Shown in pieces: positions 58,506 through 64,000 of a stretch of DNA of 64,000 bases. Under the pieces are notes generated by a model that saw nothing but the letters and a program-made list of their open reading frames with translations, was not told where the DNA came from and made no database searches. Within the stretch, counting starts at the first letter, position 1. Every line of letters begins with the position of its first letter. The DNA comes from Alloascoidea africana (taxonomy: Eukaryota > Ascomycota > Alloascoideomycetes > Alloascoideales > Alloascoideaceae). A program made the translations under genes and the position numbers. The stretch lies in NCBI GenBank assembly GCA_030581615.1, contig JAKTTT010000017.1, positions 186,001 through 250,000 on the forward strand, given 5' to 3'.

Positions 58506-58922
58506 ATGATAACCACTCAAACCAACCTGAAAGGCATGTCCGATCTCAACCACGTCCTTACCAACAAGGCCCCGTTGCCGCTGGGGCCCTACTCCCAGGC
58601 CGTCGTGGCCGGGGGCGTCGTCTACGTGTCCGGCCAGGGCCCAATTGACCCAGCCTCAGGCAAGCTTGTCGTGTCCTCGATCCGCGAAGCCACAGACCAA
58701 ACCCTCCGCAATCTCAAGGCCGTTCTCGAGGCCGCGGGCTCCTCGCTGGACCGAGTTGTGAAAACGACCATTTTTCTGGTCGACATGGACGACTTCAAGC
58801 AGGTCAACGAGGTCTACGAGTCCTACTTTGCCCAGGTCAAGCCCGCCCGGAGCTGTGTTGCGGTGAAAACCCTGCCTGCCGGGTTCCCTGTCGAAATTGA
58901 GGCAGTTGCCCTGGTCCAATAG
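58506..58922 (+). CDS. MMF1: RidA family enamine/imine deaminase (Hmf1/Mmf1)
   Basis: Hydrolyses reactive 2-aminoacrylate and related imines formed by PLP enzymes such as threonine deaminase, protecting branched-chain amino acid synthesis. 138 aa from 58506, or 128 aa from the second in-frame ATG at 58536, which equals the usual RidA length. Motifs: APLPLGPYSQAV, VYVSGQGPIDP, RNLKAVLEAAGSSLDRVVKT, and the signature PARSCVAVKTLPAGFPVEIE with the catalytic-site Arg. The ten extra N-terminal residues have one Lys and no Arg, so are a weak mitochondrial signal at best. Its stop is 27 bp from the convergent EHD3 stop. Symbol assigned by family; HMF1 is equally possible. Confidence 0.93.
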   Translation: MITTQTNLKGMSDLNHVLTNKAPLPLGPYSQAVVAGGVVYVSGQGPIDPASGKLVVSSIREATDQTLRNLKAVLEAAGSSLDRVVKTTIFLVDMDDFKQVNEVYESYFAQVKPARSCVAVKTLPAGFPVEIEAVALVQ

Positions 58923-58949
58923 TTTATCATATGTAATTCAATTCAGTGT

Positions 58950-60356
58950 CTAGTATCTGCTTGTATTGTCTGAGTCCGTATCGGTGCCTCTGATCCGCCG
59001 AAGCACCTCGCACACCTTCCACTCGACGCCGTCCTTGCCGTTGAACCGGGCCACCACGTCTCGCACCGTCTGCTCGACGGGGCCCTCGTGCTCGCGACAC
59101 AGCTTCTCCAGTTCTTGCGCCAAAGGCAGTCCCGTGGAGTGTCGATACTGCCTATACCGCTGGGCATTTTCAAACACAATGTGGAGCCGAGGAGATTCCT
59201 CCTCTTTTTCTTCCTCGTCGTCCAGAAACCGCTCCACCGTGGCGACATCCACCTGGTCCAGGCTGGATGGACTCCAGCGCGGCTCTCTCGGCGGCTTTGC
59301 AACCAGCTTCGCGTGCACTCCTTCCACAAAGTCCTGGCCACCTGCCCTGACACAGTTGTAGCCCGCACGCAGGTCCGTCTCGAAGGCCTCGCGGATGTCC
59401 ATCCGAGGCGCCCGCTGGAGCAACGCCAGGGTCAATTTCAAGCTCGTGGGAGACCTTCGCAGCATCGTCTGGGCCGTTTCCACCGCAAATTGCGACCCGT
59501 CCCGCTCCAACGCCCCTACGATCTCTTCCACCGTGGGACGGTCAAAGCACGAATCGATCGTCGCCAGCTGTCGCCTCGAAAAGCAGAATCGGTAGTCCTG
59601 GGGCATCGGATCCACAAACTGCTCGATCGTGCGGTCGACCAGCTCCAGATATCCACTCCAGCTACAGCTGCCACTGCCTCTGCCACTGCCACTGCCTCTG
59701 CCACTGCCACTGTCCGGTGCCCTCAACGCTGCCAGCCGCTGCTCCAGCTCGTCCAGCCTCGAGGACTTCACATAATGGGTCGCGTAGCCGGCCACCACGG
59801 CGTCCCGGCCTCTCACGGCCTCGCCCGTCAGCGCCAGATAATGGCCCAGCAGCCCGTCGCAGCACCGCGAGTAGAAGAAGGTGAGCGCGCAGTCCGGGAA
59901 GTAGCCGATCTCGGCCTCGGGCATCGCGGCCACCGTGTGCTCTGTCGCGATCCGGAACGGGGCGTGCACCGAGAGCCCCAGCCCGGCTCCCATCGTGATT
60001 CCATCCATCTCGGCCACATAGGGCCTGTTCAGCGAGGCCACCGCCAGATCCAGCGAGTACTCGACCGCCATGGCCCGCGACATGGCCGCTGCTCGGTTCG
60101 AGCCCTCGGCGGAAACCACAGACACAACGTCGCCCCCGGCACAGAACGCCTTGGACCCGCGAGCAGCCCTGACGACTACAATCCCATCGCGGTCGTGCTC
60201 GTCTGACCCCCATTCTGCCACCTGCGCCGTCATCCTCAGCAGCATCCGGCCCTCCAGCGAATTCAGCTTGCGCGGCCGGTTCAGCGTCATCACGCGCAGC
60301 GCTCCGGCCGTGTGGAACAGCACCGTGTCCTCGCCCGAGGTGCTTGCTGGTGGCAT
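58950..60356 (-). CDS. EHD3: 3-hydroxyisobutyryl-CoA hydrolase-like (Ehd3/HIBCH)
   Basis: Crotonase-fold protein of the valine-degradation hydrolase family; yeast Ehd3 is also a mitochondrial small-ribosome subunit protein (mS47). 468 aa from the first ATG at 60356. The frame stays open upstream to beyond 60428 without an ATG and encodes a signal-like stretch (see findings). Motifs: RVMTLNRPRKLNSL, KAFCAGGDVVSV (oxyanion-hole GGD), YVAEMDGITMGAGLGLSVHA, AMPEAEIGYFPD (with catalytic Glu) and PTSLKLTLALLQRA. An internal Gly-Ser-Arg repeat near residue 220 comes from a CCACTGCC-type microsatellite at about 59667-59712. High GC. Confidence 0.9.
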   Translation of the reverse strand: MPPASTSGEDTVLFHTAGALRVMTLNRPRKLNSLEGRMLLRMTAQVAEWGSDEHDRDGIVVVRAARGSKAFCAGGDVVSVVSAEGSNRAAAMSRAMAVEYSLDLAVASLNRPYVAEMDGITMGAGLGLSVHAPFRIATEHTVAAMPEAEIGYFPDCALTFFYSRCCDGLLGHYLALTGEAVRGRDAVVAGYATHYVKSSRLDELEQRLAALRAPDSGSGRGSGSGRGSGSCSWSGYLELVDRTIEQFVDPMPQDYRFCFSRRQLATIDSCFDRPTVEEIVGALERDGSQFAVETAQTMLRRSPTSLKLTLALLQRAPRMDIREAFETDLRAGYNCVRAGGQDFVEGVHAKLVAKPPREPRWSPSSLDQVDVATVERFLDDEEEKEEESPRLHIVFENAQRYRQYRHSTGLPLAQELEKLCREHEGPVEQTVRDVVARFNGKDGVEWKVCEVLRRIRGTDTDSDNTSRY

Positions 60357-60518
60357 CGAAGCGTATCTTGTGGCTGCCAAAAGTGCCAAATGTTGGAGTT
60401 TTCCAAGGGTGGATGGACCCCCAGACACCCAGACACCCCTCGTCCTCCACCTCCTCTGGCCGCATCCAAAAAGCCCAGCCCGGCTGTTTTGTGCCCGCCA
60501 CGCCTCTTCGCCAACGCC

Positions 60519-61651
60519 ATGGACGTTTCGCCGCCGGTCCTGGAGTTTTCCTGTGAGTAGCAGCCGCTGCTTCGTTGCTGCTTCGTTGCTGCCTGTTTTC
60601 TGCTCTGCTAACCTCGCTAGCCAGCTCCGTTCACACAGCCTGCCACGCAGCGTCTCTCCATCACAAACCGAAGCAACTCGATTCTCGCTTTCAAAGTCAA
60701 GACAAATGCTCCCAAAACGTATGCCTCTGATGGTTCATGCTCTGGCATCATTGATCACCCTGTATTAACACTTTTGTTTTGTTGGGGGCTTTCTCTAGTT
60801 ATTGTGTCCGTCCCAACGCTGCGTTCGTCCAACCAGGAGAACAAATCGACATTGCAGTGATTCTTCAAGGTTTGGAATCCGAGCCGGAATCCTCTTTCAA
60901 ATCAAGAGATAAATTCCTCATCGTTTCAATCCCCATCACTCAGGACCAAATCACAGATGACATGGCATCCGCTTGGAAAACAATCGAATCTTCCGCTCTT
61001 AAAAGTGATATCAGAAATACGAAAATTAGAGTCAGTTATAAAGTATCAACTCCTCCTTTACCAACCACAATCCCACATAGTGAAACAAATCAGAATGCTA
61101 TTGCTACTGCGGAAAGTCCAGCTCCTGTTCAACCTGAGCCTGCTACTGTTCCACCTCCAGCGGTTGCTCCACCGCCAGCTCCAGCTTCAGCTTCAGATGC
61201 CAGAGCCGTCACACCGACCCGCCAGAACAACGCCAACGGCTCCGTGATTGCCGACCAGAGAATACCCCAGGTCCAGGTCCAGGAAGTCTCGCCCATCAGC
61301 GTTCCCTCGGATGTGGCCGCCGCTTCTCCTGAACAGTTGCAAACCCCCGTGGGCCAGCCCTTCCGCCACGAAACGATACCAAGCCCTTCGACTAGGGCCC
61401 AACCACAGCCCCCGGCACAATCCGAGAGATCCGTTGAACATCAAGCTCAAGCTCAAGCTCAAGCTCAAGCTCCAGTGCCTGCCCCTGCTCCAGTGCCTGC
61501 CCCTGTTTCAGCTCCCGCTCCAGTTCCAGCACGCGAGCCCCAAGAACTCGCCGTGGGCCTGGACACCCGTGTCGCGCCCCAGGGCATCCCCGTCCAGATC
61601 ACGGCGCTGATTGCGTTGATATCGTTCCTTATCGGATGGCTTCTGTTCTAA
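60519..61651 (+). CDS. SCS2: VAP-family ER membrane protein (MSP domain + tail anchor)
   Basis: ER receptor for FFAT-motif proteins at membrane contact sites; in yeast it recruits Opi1 and Osh proteins. Exons 60519-60552, 60625-60718 and 60799-61651; 326 aa. Intron 1 has GTGAGT and TGCTAACC; its acceptor is CCAG at 60623-60624, since the nearer TAG gives the wrong phase. Intron 2 starts GTATGC and ends CTAG. MSP domain residues about 1-125: RLSITNRSNSILAFKVKTNA, then PKTYCVRPNAAFVQPGE. A Pro/Ala/Gln-rich linker follows, with AQ and VPAPAP repeats. The C-terminal anchor is VQITALIALISFLIGWLLF. Confidence 0.93.
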
Positions 61652-61814
61652 TGAATGTCTTTGCATTGTTGAGTAGTGACTTATTTAGTGGATATAGGTG
61701 TTTCCTATGGTGAAATAGTTAACCTTGTGAAAATCAACAACATTTTCCTCCTCCCCCCTGTAAAACTCTCCTTTTCTCCTTCCTCCTTCCTCATCTCCAC
61801 AGCATCCTATAATA

Positions 61815-64000
61815 ATGTCCGCGTCCTCGCCGCTGAACCAACAACCCAAGGGCCAGCTCCAGCCCAAGGTCATCGCTCTGTACGGCCGGCTCTTCTACGT
61901 ATGTGTTCATTCATTCATTCGTTCGCGTGGTGTGGCGTGGCCTGTGGCCGCAGTCGCGTAGCTATGATGATGATGCTTCAGCCACCACTAACCATTCATT
62001 TTGTCCATTCCCGAAGAACTATGAACCTCCCATGGATAACGGCTATTGGAACGAGTTTTTCATGCTCAAGTTCCATCGGCCCTCTTTAGCAGCAACATTT
62101 GCGAATCTGACACCTCAACAACTTCGGTCTTTCCACATAACGACAAGAGAACTGTTTTCCCGTGGAGTTCTCACATATATGGATGATGAGGATCCAACAG
62201 TTGTTGAAAATACGGTCAATGTGTTGGGTGTTTTCCTCAACTGTATCTTTCGCAAAAACTTCCACAATAGTTCCGATATCATAGATGTATTGACTGGAAT
62301 AGACAAGGTGGATTCTGTCTTTTATCTTTTTTTACAAAAATTGGGGAAACTGATGCAGAGAAATAACGATAGGGATAAGAATATTGAAAATGATCCTTCG
62401 TTGAGAGCAGCAGCCCTTCAAACTATTCTCATTGTCGCACGCGGGTCTTTCAACTCAAGTCTTACGAGTTTCTTCTTCCAGATTGATTTTTTCAACTGCT
62501 TGTTGGACCTCCTCCAGTGTGCCAACTCCACCCCACCACAACAACAAGAGGAAGAAAGCGAGAGTTTGTATTTTGAAGATGAGGAAACAGCAGTAAAAGT
62601 GCAATGTCAGGTCCTTACACTATTAGGAATCCTGTCGAACCTGGATAAACTCCAAGGCCAGAATCCGTACCTGACCCAACTGCAACGGCTCGATTTCACA
62701 AGCACCACAAGTTCACTGGGCAGTGCGATAATGAATGCAATCAACGCGGTTTTCCAAATCCAATTGGCCGAGTATTCGGATCTAAGCACAGATGTATTTC
62801 AAGTGAAATCACTTGCGGATGTGATTCTCTCTTTCATTGGATTTGGTAAATCTTCGGATTCAAATAACGCCACGTTGAAAGAAAACGTGGTCTCTATTTC
62901 AACCACCGTGACAGATGTCCCAAATCAAGCAATTCTCCCCTCGGAAGAAATCACTTCCATGTTATTTATCTATGATCTTATCCATTTGAACCCATCTTTT
63001 GCCAAAATGTTTATGAATTATCAAAAAATTTCAAATGGAATCTCACCACTTTTCAATTTCTTCAGTTTTGCCTCTTTTATCTTTCAATATCAACATAAAA
63101 ATGAACGAGGTCAGATTTATTCCCGTCTTTGTCTCTTGATGATGCGATTAATTGCCGAATCTCCTATTCTATTCGATCGACTTTTGGATCCAGAATTGAA
63201 AAACTCGGGGTTATTTATTTGTAGACATAAAAACCCAACACTTGAATTTGTCGATTCATCCAAAAATCCAAGATTACCTATCGAAGGATTCTTGGATTCT
63301 GTTCAATGTGCTCTTAGATTCAACCTTTCGAGAAGACTAAATGTGGAAATGTACAAACTTGCCCTAACTGATTTATACCATTTGATTAATCAACTCAAAT
63401 TGAAAAATGTGGCGGTTGAATACCATTGGGATCAACTATGGTCCACCCTTTTCTCAATGCTTCAGTTTTTCGCATCCCAATATTCTAACATGTTTGACAT
63501 ACAAACCAACAACAACAACAACAATACAAATTTGCCAACAAATGATAGTTCCGATAGTCTAGCCACAACAATTTCAATTTCAACTTCAACGGGGGATGAA
63601 GAATATAGATATCATGGTCGTGGTGGTGTCCCACGTATAAAATCAGCTGCCAAAGATGATATTTTGTTTTTGATCGAGGCAATCTTTATGATTCTATATC
63701 TCTGTTTGAAATATGGAGACCAATTTATAAATTCACAACACCATTACGATGATCTTTTTTACAAATTGCTACAGGCAAACATTGTATTGAACCGGCTTGT
63801 ATTGGAACAATTCCATGAATTAAGGGATTCAAAAGTCGCTATTGTGCTTTTGGACGTTATAAACCATTATTCAAACCCCGAGAATACGAAAAAGGGTTCC
63901 AAAACAGAGGAGGATGAGGAGAACAGCAACGATGATGATGAAGGTGATAAAAACGATGCAAATTCATCTTTGATAACAGTGAAAAAAATCAACTTTTCAT
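61815..64000 (+). CDS. ARMH3/DUF1741-like armadillo protein, C-terminus off the right edge
   Basis: Exon 1 is 61815-61898 (28 codons) and exon 2 starts at 62017 and is open to the end; 689 codons visible. The intron (61899-62016, 118 bp) has GTATGT and CACTAACC. The start GRLFY + NYEPPMDNGYWNEFFMLK resembles the opening of the C10orf76/ARMH3 family (a Trp/Phe-DEFFLLK block). Helical repeats follow (VNVLGVFLNCIF, LRAAALQTILIVARGS, GQIYSRLCLLMMRLIAESPI), ending in a typical DUF1741-like region (DDILFLIEAIFMILYLCLKY). Human ARMH3 works with GBF1 and PI4KB at the Golgi; the fungal role is little known. An acidic Asn/Asp run is near the right edge. Confidence 0.7.

Noticed and set aside
59088-60206. 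372-codon plus-strand frame opposite EHD3
   Set aside because: Antisense shadow of a clear crotonase-family gene; rich in Arg/His/Gln/Pro with no motif.
60519-60624. Alternative SCS2 intron 1 acceptor at 60619-60620 (TAG)
   Set aside because: It shifts the frame out of the MSP domain, whereas CCAG four bases on keeps it.

Overview
The window is nuclear DNA of a yeast-like ascomycete. Genes are close together, and most carry short introns (about 55-200 bp) with GTATGT/GTAAGT/GTGAGT donors and CTAAC-type branch points. The proteins resemble budding-yeast families. CTG codons fall at conserved leucines, for example both leucines of YLIL in the CLA4 PH domain, so the code looks standard rather than CUG-Ser or CUG-Ala. 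An Ash1-type SET methyltransferase, an ARMH3/DUF1741 protein and a hydantoinase-DUF917 fusion, the first two of which as far as I know S. cerevisiae lacks, suggest an early-diverging Saccharomycotina lineage or a relative. The species cannot be named from this.

Layout. 0-7.5 kb: CLA4 (PAK kinase, cut by the left edge) and SNT1 (NCoR-like SANT protein), both on minus. 8-11 kb: MET7 (folylpolyglutamate synthase) and a gene for a secreted precursor with seven dibasic-delimited repeats. 11-14.6 kb: gene-poor. 14.6-20.5 kb: RAM2, PPT2, ERG12 and YTM1. 20.5-26 kb: an Apc15/Mnd2-like protein, an SFP1-like zinc-finger factor and a long 5' region. 26-33.4 kb: hydantoinase/oxoprolinase-DUF917, YMR1 and a Psh1-like RING protein. 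35.9-40.4 kb: MED10/NUT2, MET16, RNH1 and mitochondrial uS14 (MRP2). 40.4-49.4 kb: a 9 kb stretch in which I find no gene. 49.4-52.5 kb: the Ash1-like methyltransferase. 55.7-64 kb: a hypothetical membrane protein, RIM9/PalI, RidA, EHD3, SCS2 and an ARMH3-like protein cut by the right edge.

Functional links. Two sulfur/one-carbon genes, MET7 and MET16, have CACGTG (Cbf1-type) sites upstream. ERG12 makes the isoprenoid precursors used by the RAM2 prenyltransferase; CLA4 is an effector of prenylated Cdc42. SNT1, the Ash1-like protein, MED10 and SFP1 act in chromatin or transcription. MRP2, the EHD3-like protein, RNH1 and PPT2 have mitochondrial roles in their families. I see no rRNA, tRNA, CRISPR array, transposon or virus-derived element.

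The most unusual items are the multi-peptide precursor at 10561-11037, the gene-empty 9 kb block, the RAM2 coding exon that is only an ATG, two neighbouring 11-bp minisatellites upstream of CLA4, and an 18-nt exact match antisense to the universal 18S 530 loop at 38387-38404. Exon boundaries were placed by hand from splice signals, reading frame and family conservation; none is tested by transcript data.
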